A DNA stretch of 64,000 nucleotides from Pyrinomonadaceae bacterium. GTDB lineage: Bacteria; Acidobacteriota; Blastocatellia; Pyrinomonadales; Pyrinomonadaceae. Numbering within the stretch: position 1 is the first letter of the stretch; every line of letters starts with the position of its first letter. Where the stretch lies: assembly GCA_019694395.1 (NCBI GenBank), contig JAIBCC010000001.1, positions 124,001 through 188,000 on the forward strand. The letters run 5' to 3'. Under the pieces are notes generated by a model that saw only the letters and a list, made by a program, of their open reading frames with translations, did no database searches and was not told where the DNA came from. This document shows, one piece after another, positions 9,016 through 16,113 of this stretch. The position numbers were made by a program, and so were the translations under genes.

Positions 9016-10191
9016 TCAAAGTTTTCTGCGCTTTAACTCTTTGGTAATCAGTTCTAATTCACGGCTCATATGCCCTTTGACCGATGAATTTTCCTGAGCG
9101 CGGCGGATCAAATACGGCAAAGTGTCCCGCACAGGTCCGTAAGGAACATATTTCGAGACATTGTAATTTGCCTTGGCAAGATTGTAGGAGAGATTGTCAC
9201 TCATCCCGTAAAGCTGTGAAAAGAAAGCGTTTGGATGATTGGTCGGCAAACCTTTTTCGGCTAAAAGTTCCGCTAAATATTTGTTGCTTTGCTCATTATG
9301 CGAAGCACAAACAACTGCCATTTCATCAATATTTTCTACGCAGTATTTAAGTGCGGCGTTATAATCGCGGTCCGTTGATTCTTTATCAGCGTGAATCGGT
9401 GATTCATAACCGTTCTCAGCCGCCCGTTCGCGCTCAATTTCCATATACGCGCCGCGCACGAGTTTAGCCGCATAAAAATAACCTTTTTCTTTGGCTTCGG
9501 CGTGGGATTTTTTCAAAAATTCCAAACGGTCAGTTCTGTAAAGTTGAATGGTATTGAAAATGAGCGGACGTTCTTTATTATATTTTTCCATCATTTCTGT
9601 CACCAAAGAATCAATTGCATTTTGAATCCAGGAATGTTCTGCATCAATGAAAAGCTGCTGATTCATCGAATGTGCGTATTTGCAAATCGTGTCAACTCTT
9701 TCGCGGATTCGCTCCCATTTCCATTCGCCTTTTTCCGTCAATTCCCTGCCGGATGAAACTTTTTCCAAAGTTCCCAACGGTGCAATTCCGGTCACTTTGA
9801 AAACGGCAAAAGGCACACGGTCATCGTCTTTGGCTCGTTTGATGGTGCGAATAATTTCTTCTTTGGTGCGCCCAAAATCTTCCTCTTCGTAACGACCTTC
9901 AATCGAATAATCTAAAATCGCGCCGATGTTCGATTTGGACAAGGTTTCAACTGCTTTTTCACATTCTTCGATTGTTTCACCGCCGCAAAAATGCTTGTAA
10001 ACAGTGGCTTTAATTGCCCAATGCACCGGCAAATGCCATTTTAAAGATAATTCAGCCAATTTCGTTCCGAAACTATTTAGACTTTCGGAATTCATCATCT
10101 TAAAGAGCCAATAACGTCTTTTCAGTTCAGAATTTGTTTTGTCGGCAAAAGCAACTTCAGTATTTTGTAAGTCAAGGTTAATTTTAACCAT
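9016..10191 (-). CDS. Proline dehydrogenase family protein
   Basis: A single-domain proline dehydrogenase (391 aa from the chosen start) with a TIM-barrel flavoprotein pattern: FAVFKVTGIAPLG, QLFIDAEHSWIQ, AAKLVRGAYMEIERERA, VCASHNEQS and the C-terminal YGPVRDTLPYLIRRAQEN containing the two Arg that hold the proline carboxylate. It oxidises L-proline to pyrroline-5-carboxylate with FAD, feeding electrons to quinone, the first step of proline catabolism. The start at 10191 (MVKINLDL) is preferred; the frame is open to 10245 but that reads a Ser/Lys-rich tail deep inside the Uma2 gene. It overlaps the Uma2 stop by 8 bp. No P5C dehydrogenase is in the window. Confidence 0.88.
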   Translation of the reverse strand: MVKINLDLQNTEVAFADKTNSELKRRYWLFKMMNSESLNSFGTKLAELSLKWHLPVHWAIKATVYKHFCGGETIEECEKAVETLSKSNIGAILDYSIEGRYEEEDFGRTKEEIIRTIKRAKDDDRVPFAVFKVTGIAPLGTLEKVSSGRELTEKGEWKWERIRERVDTICKYAHSMNQQLFIDAEHSWIQNAIDSLVTEMMEKYNKERPLIFNTIQLYRTDRLEFLKKSHAEAKEKGYFYAAKLVRGAYMEIERERAAENGYESPIHADKESTDRDYNAALKYCVENIDEMAVVCASHNEQSNKYLAELLAEKGLPTNHPNAFFSQLYGMSDNLSYNLAKANYNVSKYVPYGPVRDTLPYLIRRAQENSSVKGHMSRELELITKELKRRKL

Positions 10192-10837
10192 TTCGGACTT
10201 CTTCGATGAACTCGAAGGCTTCTTTTGGGAACTCGATGCGGTCATAAATCTCCACTAAATTTAATGTGCATTCAATATATTCTATTGTAAAACTTTGGTC
10301 TAAACCTAAATAAAAAAAGACTTTCCAACCTCCGTCATCTTGGCGGATAAAATGTTCAACTTGCGGTTTGTCTTGTGAAACTAAAATATAATCCGTCAAA
10401 GTAGGATTAAACAACTTGTAGCGCGTAAATTTATTATTGCGGTCATAAACTTCGGTTGAATCGGATAGGACTTCGATGATAACTTTCGGATTCAAAACAA
10501 TATCCTGAACTTTATCGTGATATTCAACTTTACCGCAAATTACAACAATATCAGGATATGAAAAAACTCCTTTTTTAGACTTTGTGTCCAAATTTAATCC
10601 GCCTGTTTGGATTTTTGAGTCTTTTGAACGAACCCGACAATTTTTTCCTTTTAATTGAAACCGGAGTTCCGAACTTATATTTACCGAAATATCACCATGA
10701 TTACCGGATTCTCCCGCCATTAAACGAATTTCGCCGTCATAATATTCATAACGTTCTTGGCTGGCGCGGTCTATTTTCAGATATTCTTCGATAGTGTAAA
10801 GGTGATTTTTATCGCGTCTGAGTTTAGGAATCGGCAT
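10184..10837 (-). CDS. Uma2-family (DUF820) endonuclease-like protein
   Basis: A 217-residue protein of the Uma2/DUF820 family, which has a PD-(D/E)XK nuclease-like core: YTIEEYLKI and RYEYYDGEI near the N-terminus, then YPDIVVICG and the catalytic-strand-like VIIEVLSDSTEVYDRNNKF, and YILVSQDKPQVEHF. Members are abundant in Cyanobacteria, Acidobacteriota and Chloroflexi and have no settled role. Its 3' end overlaps the start of the proline dehydrogenase gene, implying cotranscription. No toxin-antitoxin partner is evident. Confidence 0.88.
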   Translation of the reverse strand: MPIPKLRRDKNHLYTIEEYLKIDRASQERYEYYDGEIRLMAGESGNHGDISVNISSELRFQLKGKNCRVRSKDSKIQTGGLNLDTKSKKGVFSYPDIVVICGKVEYHDKVQDIVLNPKVIIEVLSDSTEVYDRNNKFTRYKLFNPTLTDYILVSQDKPQVEHFIRQDDGGWKVFFYLGLDQSFTIEYIECTLNLVEIYDRIEFPKEAFEFIEEVRNG

Positions 10838-10878
10838 AGAATAATTTAACTATAAATTCAGTGAAAAATAAACGCAAA

Positions 10879-10907
10879 TTGAGTCTTTGGCTTATTTCGG
10901 GTATTAT
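10879..10907 (+). promoter_or_regulatory. Predicted sigma-70-type promoter of proS
   Basis: TTGAGT (10879-10884) and TATTAT (10902-10907) are separated by 17 bp. A start about 7 nt beyond would give a 5' leader of only some 8 nt before the proS ATG at 10922, so proS may be translated from a near-leaderless transcript; no Shine-Dalgarno is visible upstream of its ATG. Confidence 0.5.
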
Positions 10908-10921
10908 TTTCATTTTTAGTT

Positions 10922-12394
10922 ATGAGCAAAGGTTTAACAAAGAGAAGTGAAGATTATTCGGCTTGGTATAACGAGCTGGTTGAAAAAGCGGATTTGGCGC
11001 AGCATTCCGCCGTCAAAGGCTGTATGGTCATCAAACCTTACGGCTACGCGATTTGGGAAAAAATGCAAAGGGCATTAGACGATATGTTCAAAGCAACCGG
11101 GCACGTCAACGCCTATTTCCCGTTATTTGTGCCGAAATCTTTTTTGGAAAAAGAAGAAGAACACGCCGAAGGTTTTGCCAAAGAATGCGCGGTTGTCACT
11201 CATTATCGTTTGAAAGGAAACCCTGACGGAAAGGGACTTGTCGTTGATCCGGCGGCAAAATTGAGTGAAGAATTAATTATTCGTCCAACTTCGGAAACGG
11301 TCATCTGGAACACTTACAAAGGTTGGATTCAGTCTTACCGCGATTTACCGCTGCTTATAAATCAATGGTGTAACGTGGTGCGCTGGGAAATGCGAACCCG
11401 CATCTTTTTACGAACTGCTGAATTTTTATGGCAGGAAGGTCACACCGCCCATTCGACCGAACAGGAAGCAGTTGAAGAAACCGAAAGAATGCTAGGTGTT
11501 TATGCAGATTTTGCCGAACAATGGATGGCAGTTCCGGTGGTTAAAGGCACAAAAACGCCGAATGAACGATTTGCCGGTGCGGAAGATACGCTTTGTATCG
11601 AAGGTTTGATGCAGGATGGAAAAGCCCTGCAATGCGGAACTTCGCACTTTTTAGGACAAAATTTTGCCCGCAGTTTTGATGTAAAATTTGTTAATAAAGA
11701 AGGTCAGCTTGAATATGCGTGGGCAACTTCGTGGGGCGTTTCGACCCGTTTAATGGGCGCATTAATTATGGCTCATTCCGACGATAACGGTTTGGTTTTG
11801 CCACCGAAGCTTGCACCGATTCAGGTGGTAATTGTGCCAATCTATCGTGATGAACAGGGTTTAGCTGCCATCAGCGAAAGAGTTGCGCCGATTGTCGAAG
11901 CACTGAAAGCCAAAGGAATTTCGGTCAAATACGACAATGATGATAAATTCAAACCCGGCTATAAATTTGCTGAATATGAATTGAAAGGCGTTCCTGTGCG
12001 CTTGGGCTTGGGGATGCGCGACCTCGAAAACGGAACGGTTGAAGTCGCCCGCCGCGATACTTTGACCAAAGAATCAACTTCGCTGGATGGAATCGTTGAT
12101 TTTGTGGCTAATTTGCTGGATGAAATTCAAGCCAATATTTTCCAAAAAGCCTTGAAATTCCGCGAAGAAAATACTTTCGAGGTTGATACCTGGGAAGAAT
12201 TTAAGGAACAGATCGAAAAAGGAGGATTCGTTTCAGCACATTGGGACGGAACGGGCGAAACCGAAGAAAAGATCAAGGAATTAACCAAAGCCACAATTCG
12301 CTGTATTCCTTTTGATTCGATTGAAGAAGAAGGAAAATGCGTTTATTCGGGTGAAAAGTCAGGTAAACGAGTATTATTTGCGAAAGCGTATTAA
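10922..12394 (+). CDS. proS: Prolyl-tRNA synthetase (archaeal/eukaryotic-type)
   Basis: A complete class II prolyl-tRNA synthetase of 490 residues. Motif 2 region is [20 protein letters not shown], followed by [26 protein letters not shown] and motif 3 in [15 protein letters not shown], then an anticodon-binding domain ([41 protein letters not shown]). It lacks the inserted editing domain of the long bacterial form, matching the shorter archaeal/eukaryotic-like class. It charges tRNA-Pro in the cytoplasm. It is divergent from the Uma2-proline dehydrogenase pair, an apparent coincidence of proline-related genes. Confidence 0.96.
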   Translation: MSKGLTKRSEDYSAWYNELVEKADLAQHSAVKGCMVIKPYGYAIWEKMQRALDDMFKATGHVNAYFPLFVPKSFLEKEEEHAEGFAKECAVVTHYRLKGNPDGKGLVVDPAAKLSEELIIRPTSETVIWNTYKGWIQSYRDLPLLINQWCNVVRWEMRTRIFLRTAEFLWQEGHTAHSTEQEAVEETERMLGVYADFAEQWMAVPVVKGTKTPNERFAGAEDTLCIEGLMQDGKALQCGTSHFLGQNFARSFDVKFVNKEGQLEYAWATSWGVSTRLMGALIMAHSDDNGLVLPPKLAPIQVVIVPIYRDEQGLAAISERVAPIVEALKAKGISVKYDNDDKFKPGYKFAEYELKGVPVRLGLGMRDLENGTVEVARRDTLTKESTSLDGIVDFVANLLDEIQANIFQKALKFREENTFEVDTWEEFKEQIEKGGFVSAHWDGTGETEEKIKELTKATIRCIPFDSIEEEGKCVYSGEKSGKRVLFAKAY

Positions 12395-12411
12395 GGGATG
12401 AAGGATAAGGG

Positions 12412-12441
12412 ATGAGGGATGAAATTTTGTCCCTCATTTTC
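12412..12441 (+). terminator. Predicted terminator after proS
   Basis: ATGAGGGA (12412-12419) and TCCCTCAT (12430-12437) form an 8-bp stem with a 10-nt loop, followed by TTTT. The 5' arm belongs to a GGGATGA tandem repeat that starts just after the proS stop codon. Confidence 0.55.
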
Positions 12442-12449
12442 ACTTATAT

Positions 12450-12986
12450 TCAAAACCTTTTTACCCATTTCGGAAGTTGAAATTCATTGCTCCAAACCGT
12501 TTCGTAATTTTCTTTTCCATCAAATCGTAGGTCAAATCCGACTCTAAAATCTTGTCTTTTTTGTTTCGCGGAAAACTCCCTAAATCTATTTGCCCATAAT
12601 TTAAATCTAACGGTTTCACTTGGCTCAATTACAAATTCTTCTTTATTTACTACAACAAAACCCCAGTTACCATAATATTCGCTTTCTTTTCCACTCAACG
12701 ATACAGATGAAAAAGGATTATGACCTCTAGTCGAACCTTGATAATAAATATTTTTCGATGTTCCGTTTATTACTTCAAATTCAGCAAAATTCTCATTTTT
12801 GAAAAACCCTCTGAAATAAATCTCGACTTGTCCAGAATTTGAAGCCTCTGAAGTAAAAATTGGAATGGATTTCTTTTCAAGAACAAAATCAGTAATATTT
12901 GATTTGCTAAATTTCAGGGCAACGACTCCAACACCAATTGCAAAAGCAATCAACCCAACCAAAATTCTTAAACCGAATCTTTTCAT
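12450..12986 (-). CDS. Membrane-anchored hypothetical protein
   Basis: From the ATG at 12986 the product is 178 aa; this start is chosen over 13019 because GGAG stands 8 nt upstream and it opens into MKRFGLRILVGLIAFAIG, a single hydrophobic anchor. The remaining extracytoplasmic part is beta-rich (GQVEIYFRGFFKNENFAEFE, GNWGFVVVNKEEFVIEPSE) and ends in a basic KWVKRF. The beta-sandwich look suggests a binding or scaffold domain, but I recognise no family. Single gene, not obviously linked to neighbours. Confidence 0.72.
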   Translation of the reverse strand: MKRFGLRILVGLIAFAIGVGVVALKFSKSNITDFVLEKKSIPIFTSEASNSGQVEIYFRGFFKNENFAEFEVINGTSKNIYYQGSTRGHNPFSSVSLSGKESEYYGNWGFVVVNKEEFVIEPSETVRFKLWANRFREFSAKQKRQDFRVGFDLRFDGKENYETVWSNEFQLPKWVKRF

Positions 12987-13108
12987 TGCACTTCTCCAAA
13001 TTGTCTGAATTGTAAACACATTTTGAACGAAATACTACAAAATTCTTGCAAAAAAAATCACAAGTCCGATTTCTCAGCCTTGTGATTCAAATATAAATCC
13101 TACAAATC

Positions 13109-13615
13109 CTAAAAAACTCCGGGTGTAATCATTGCCCATTCTTCCAGATAGGGGGTTGGGTCGAGCAAATCTTCGCGGCGTTGATAGTTGGCAGACGGAA
13201 CGTAAAGATAATTATCGTGGTTGGATTTTTTGGTAAAATTTCCAACTCCATCACCGTTATACATTTCAAAGTGAAGCATCGAACTTCCTCCGCTGAGTAA
13301 TCCGACATTGGCGATGTGCTGACCTTCGCTGACCGAAGTTCCGACTGTAACGCCTTCGGCTAAAGTTTTGTCAATCTCGCCATAACGAACGATAAAGTGA
13401 ATATGATCAACTACCAAAGCCCAGGTGTCGTGATAAAAATAATGTTTATCAAGGACTAATCCCGGAGCAACGGCATAAATCGGTGTGCCTTTTTTGGCAA
13501 TCAAATCACAGGCGGCGTGTTTGCGTCCGCCGTCGCGCGAAGAACCGAACCAGCGTTTACCGCTCCCTTTGTAAAATCCCGATGAAGGTAAAAATGATAA
13601 TGGAAATCTTGGCAT
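13109..13615 (-). CDS. Degenerate M23 (LytM-like) peptidase-fold protein
   Basis: A 168-residue protein with the LytM/M23 fold: zinc-ligand motif HxxxD at His33/Asp37 (RKHAACDLIAKKGTPIYAV), the beta-core APGLVLDK and VVDHIHFIVRYGEI, and the final strand SSMLHFEMYN containing the third zinc ligand His115. The two further catalytic His expected from the family (first His of HxH, and the His of YxHL) are replaced: Met113 and Glu80 stand there. It may therefore bind peptidoglycan or a metal without normal endopeptidase activity, or use altered chemistry. No signal peptide is present. It follows CHAP-like, globin and PG-binding-like genes on the same strand and has a purine-rich GGGAG ahead of its ATG. 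Confidence 0.75.
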   Translation of the reverse strand: MPRFPLSFLPSSGFYKGSGKRWFGSSRDGGRKHAACDLIAKKGTPIYAVAPGLVLDKHYFYHDTWALVVDHIHFIVRYGEIDKTLAEGVTVGTSVSEGQHIANVGLLSGGSSMLHFEMYNGDGVGNFTKKSNHDNYLYVPSANYQRREDLLDPTPYLEEWAMITPGVF

Positions 13616-13777
13616 AATGTTTTTCTACTCCCGTTTAATTTTTCGGCAAATTTTTGCCAACATTATCTAAAGCGGAAAAATTGAGAAAAAACTATCATCC
13701 CTAAAATGTTATTTTTAAAGAAAAAAACCGCATATTATCTTAATCACTTGCGGTTCTATGATTTAGATTATTTTTTT

Positions 13778-14284
13778 CTAGATTCTTACTAACAATTTCA
13801 TTTGTTTGTAACTTCGCAAATTTATTTGCACACTGTTTTTACTTTTACTTACCCCTTCTTGATTACCATCCACCGTCAAAATACTTCCATAATCATTAGC
13901 GGTTTGGACAACCATTCCGACATGGTAGTTTTCTTTGATGTAAAGATCGCCCGGCTGAAATGGAACAGCTTCAACTTTTTTATCAGGATTGTTCCTCACC
14001 CACTCATGAAGGCGTTGCCCGGAAATTATGTTATCGGGCGTGAAAGGTAAAGATTTTGCCAACTCTTTGGCGGCGTGATAAAAACAGTAATAAAGAAATG
14101 CGCCGCACCAACTTCCCCCCACTTTATCGTCGGGAGTCCAACTGTGGAGCATATTTGCACAACGTAAATATTCGTCTATTCGCTCGCCCCTATTTCTGAC
14201 TTTGACTTCTCTGGTATCTTTGGTTGATTCGTAAATTGCAATTTCAACCGCTTTTTTTCTAACATCATCATAATAATCAGGCAT
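13778..14284 (-). CDS. CHAP-like cysteine amidase/peptidase
   Basis: Starting at 14284, where AAGGAG precedes the ATG by 8 nt, the product is 168 aa. It shows the CHAP/NlpC-type papain-like arrangement: Cys60 in GSWCGAFLYYCF, His121 in YHVGMVV and a polar residue in VDGNQ (Asn141). Such enzymes cut amide bonds in peptidoglycan stems or cross-links. There is no signal peptide, so export would need lysis, a holin or another route. It lies 19 bp after the globin gene and almost certainly shares its transcript. The catalytic assignment rests on spacing and motif only. Confidence 0.72.
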   Translation of the reverse strand: MPDYYDDVRKKAVEIAIYESTKDTREVKVRNRGERIDEYLRCANMLHSWTPDDKVGGSWCGAFLYYCFYHAAKELAKSLPFTPDNIISGQRLHEWVRNNPDKKVEAVPFQPGDLYIKENYHVGMVVQTANDYGSILTVDGNQEGVSKSKNSVQINLRSYKQMKLLVRI

Positions 14285-14303
14285 AATTTCTCTCCTTATA
14301 AAT

Positions 14304-14735
14304 CTATGCAAAAGTTGACTTTACTTCTATTTTAGAACTCGGGTTTTTCATTTTTTCCGACAACAATTCATAAACAGCTTCCCAGGCTGATTTTGTTTCC
14401 GCTGTCCAGTCCTCGCCCAGACCTTTTTCCAGAGTCCATAAAAGCGCAGTTCCAACTAATTGATAATGATGATCTTGAACTCCGTAAGCCGTATGTCTTG
14501 CGCCCAAAGCCTGAACAGAGGGAACGAGTGATTCGATCCGGTCTAAACCTTTAACTGCTAAACCGATCATTTGCATTAATTTACGACCTTGTTCATTCAA
14601 ATCCCCCTTGAAAAGCTGTCTAAGATTTGGATCTAATTCAAACAGTTTTCCATAGAACAAAGCCGCTGCCTCTTCTGCAATCAATTCGACTTTCTCAAAA
14701 CTTCTCTTTACTAAATTTATTTGCTCGTTTGTCAT
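14304..14735 (-). CDS. Single-domain bacterial globin
   Basis: A 143-residue globin of the flavohaemoglobin/Vitreoscilla haemoglobin-like lineage without a reductase domain. Proximal His81 lies in LGARHTAYGVQDHHY, Tyr28 (FYGKLF) fits position B10 and Gln49 fits E7, the pairing seen in oxygen- or NO-handling bacterial globins. ALLWTLEKGLGEDWT and AWEAVYELLSEKM complete the G/H helices. It binds haem and probably O2 or NO in the cytoplasm. AAGGTG precedes the ATG. Its position between cell-wall-hydrolase-like genes is odd; only the 19-bp spacing to the CHAP-like gene hints at a shared transcript. Confidence 0.9.
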   Translation of the reverse strand: MTNEQINLVKRSFEKVELIAEEAAALFYGKLFELDPNLRQLFKGDLNEQGRKLMQMIGLAVKGLDRIESLVPSVQALGARHTAYGVQDHHYQLVGTALLWTLEKGLGEDWTAETKSAWEAVYELLSEKMKNPSSKIEVKSTFA

Positions 14736-14872
14736 TTTTTCACCTTAAAATGTTTAATTACAATCGTTTATGTTCAAAATATTTTCTTGAGAAAAGAACA
14801 TTGTAAATGCAACAATATTCCATCTTTGCAACTCACATCTCAAAAAAACTCAATTCTCGATTATTTTATTCG

Positions 14873-15310
14873 CTAAATACTGACCATTAACAAATGTCTA
14901 AGATCGTTAGGAATAGCAGGGTCTCGACGGATGTCCTCAAAATAATTTTTAAATTTCTGTAAATACCAGGCATTGAGAAGGTGAATTGTGAACATACCTT
15001 TTATTGAGGTATAAGATTTTTCTGACCCATCAACAGCGGTGACGGTTCCATCGTATGCCAAAACAGATTCTCCATTTACCAGGTTTGCCCATCTTTGAAA
15101 ACTTTTTATTCTGTTATAGGTTTTAGAACCAAACTTTCCGTCTAAATCAAGTTTAGTTTTATTCATTACTGAATTTAATAAAAATTGAATCAGTAAAACA
15201 TCGTCAAAATTATTAGGGCAACCGTAACCGACACTTCGGCTAATAGCCCAAAAATGTCCCTTAAAAACATTCATCAAATCTGAAGCTTCGGTGCTTTCTT
15301 TATAAGCCAT
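14873..15310 (-). CDS. Peptidoglycan-binding-domain-like protein
   Basis: A 145-residue protein with a central segment DLDGKFGSKTYNRIKSFQ (residues 55-72) that matches the core of peptidoglycan-binding domain type 1 (DGxFGxxTxxAVxxFQ). The flanks are unassigned. No signal peptide is visible. A strong Shine-Dalgarno (AAAGGAG) lies 8 nt upstream of the ATG. Together with the downstream CHAP-like and M23-like genes it looks like one part of a split, multi-gene wall-active module; the role is unknown. Confidence 0.65.
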   Translation of the reverse strand: MAYKESTEASDLMNVFKGHFWAISRSVGYGCPNNFDDVLLIQFLLNSVMNKTKLDLDGKFGSKTYNRIKSFQRWANLVNGESVLAYDGTVTAVDGSEKSYTSIKGMFTIHLLNAWYLQKFKNYFEDIRRDPAIPNDLRHLLMVSI

Positions 15311-15461
15311 AAAAATTACTCCTTTCCAAATTAATTCAGGGTTAAAAGTGGAAAATCCAATATCCCCTAATTATTAATGCGTTTGAAACTCTGAAAAACT
15401 ATCATCGAGGACATTTTTTTTTCTTTTTCCAGCGAATTTATGCTAAATTTATTGCCAGAAA

Positions 15462-16043
15462 ATGTCCGATACAGAAAAAAAAGAGGTTACTGTTCTACTG
15501 CAAAAATGGAGTGACGGAAATGAAGAAGCTCTGGAATTGCTGACTCCCGTTATCTATTCCGAATTGCACCGGATTGCCAGACGTTACATGAACCGGGAGC
15601 GTGAAGGACATACTTTGCAAACTACGGCTTTAGTCAATGAAGCTTATATGCGTCTGATTGACTGGAAAAATGCCAAATGGGAAAACCGTGCTCATTTTTT
15701 CGGCGTTTCAGCCCAATTAATGCGAAGAATTTTAGTTGATTTTGCCCGTAAACGTCCTAAAGTTAGCAATGAAATAGTTCGTCACGTTTCATTAGCCGAG
15801 GCTTTGACTGTTTCTGTCGGCAAAGATTCAGATTTAGTAGCCTTAGACGAAGCACTTGAGAGTTTAGCCAAATTTGACGAAAGAAAAGCTAAAATTGTTG
15901 AATTGAAGTTTTTCGGCGGGTTATCGGTCGAAGAAACTGCTGAAGTTTTGGGGATTTCAGGAATCACCGTAATGCGTGAATGGCAAAAAGCCAAGGCTTG
16001 GCTTTACCGCGAACTAAGCAAAGAAACAAGTCCCGAAGAATAA
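15462..16043 (+). CDS. ECF-type sigma factor
   Basis: A 193-residue sigma-70 family protein of the ECF type common in Acidobacteriota and Planctomycetes. It has a region 2 stretch (REREGHTLQTTALVNEAYMR, with LIDWKNAKWENRAHFFGVSA) and region 4 with a helix-turn-helix, LSVEETAEVLGISGITVMRE. It directs RNA polymerase to a dedicated promoter set. No anti-sigma gene is adjacent; instead three kinase-propeller genes follow in the same direction after 70 bp, the arrangement often seen in this group, so the kinases may sense or transmit the signal that controls it. Confidence 0.9.
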   Translation: MSDTEKKEVTVLLQKWSDGNEEALELLTPVIYSELHRIARRYMNREREGHTLQTTALVNEAYMRLIDWKNAKWENRAHFFGVSAQLMRRILVDFARKRPKVSNEIVRHVSLAEALTVSVGKDSDLVALDEALESLAKFDERKAKIVELKFFGGLSVEETAEVLGISGITVMREWQKAKAWLYRELSKETSPEE

Positions 16044-16113
16044 GTGCAAATTTCAATTATAAAATTTCAAAAAATCCAATCCATCTTTCAAACAAAATTT
16101 TTCTTTTGAAAAA

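Noticed and set aside
10184..10837. Uma2 protein as toxin of a toxin-antitoxin pair
   Set aside because: No small antitoxin-like gene is adjacent; it overlaps a metabolic gene.
13109..15310. Prophage lysis module
   Set aside because: No holin, capsid, tail, integrase or terminase genes flank it, and a globin is in the middle.
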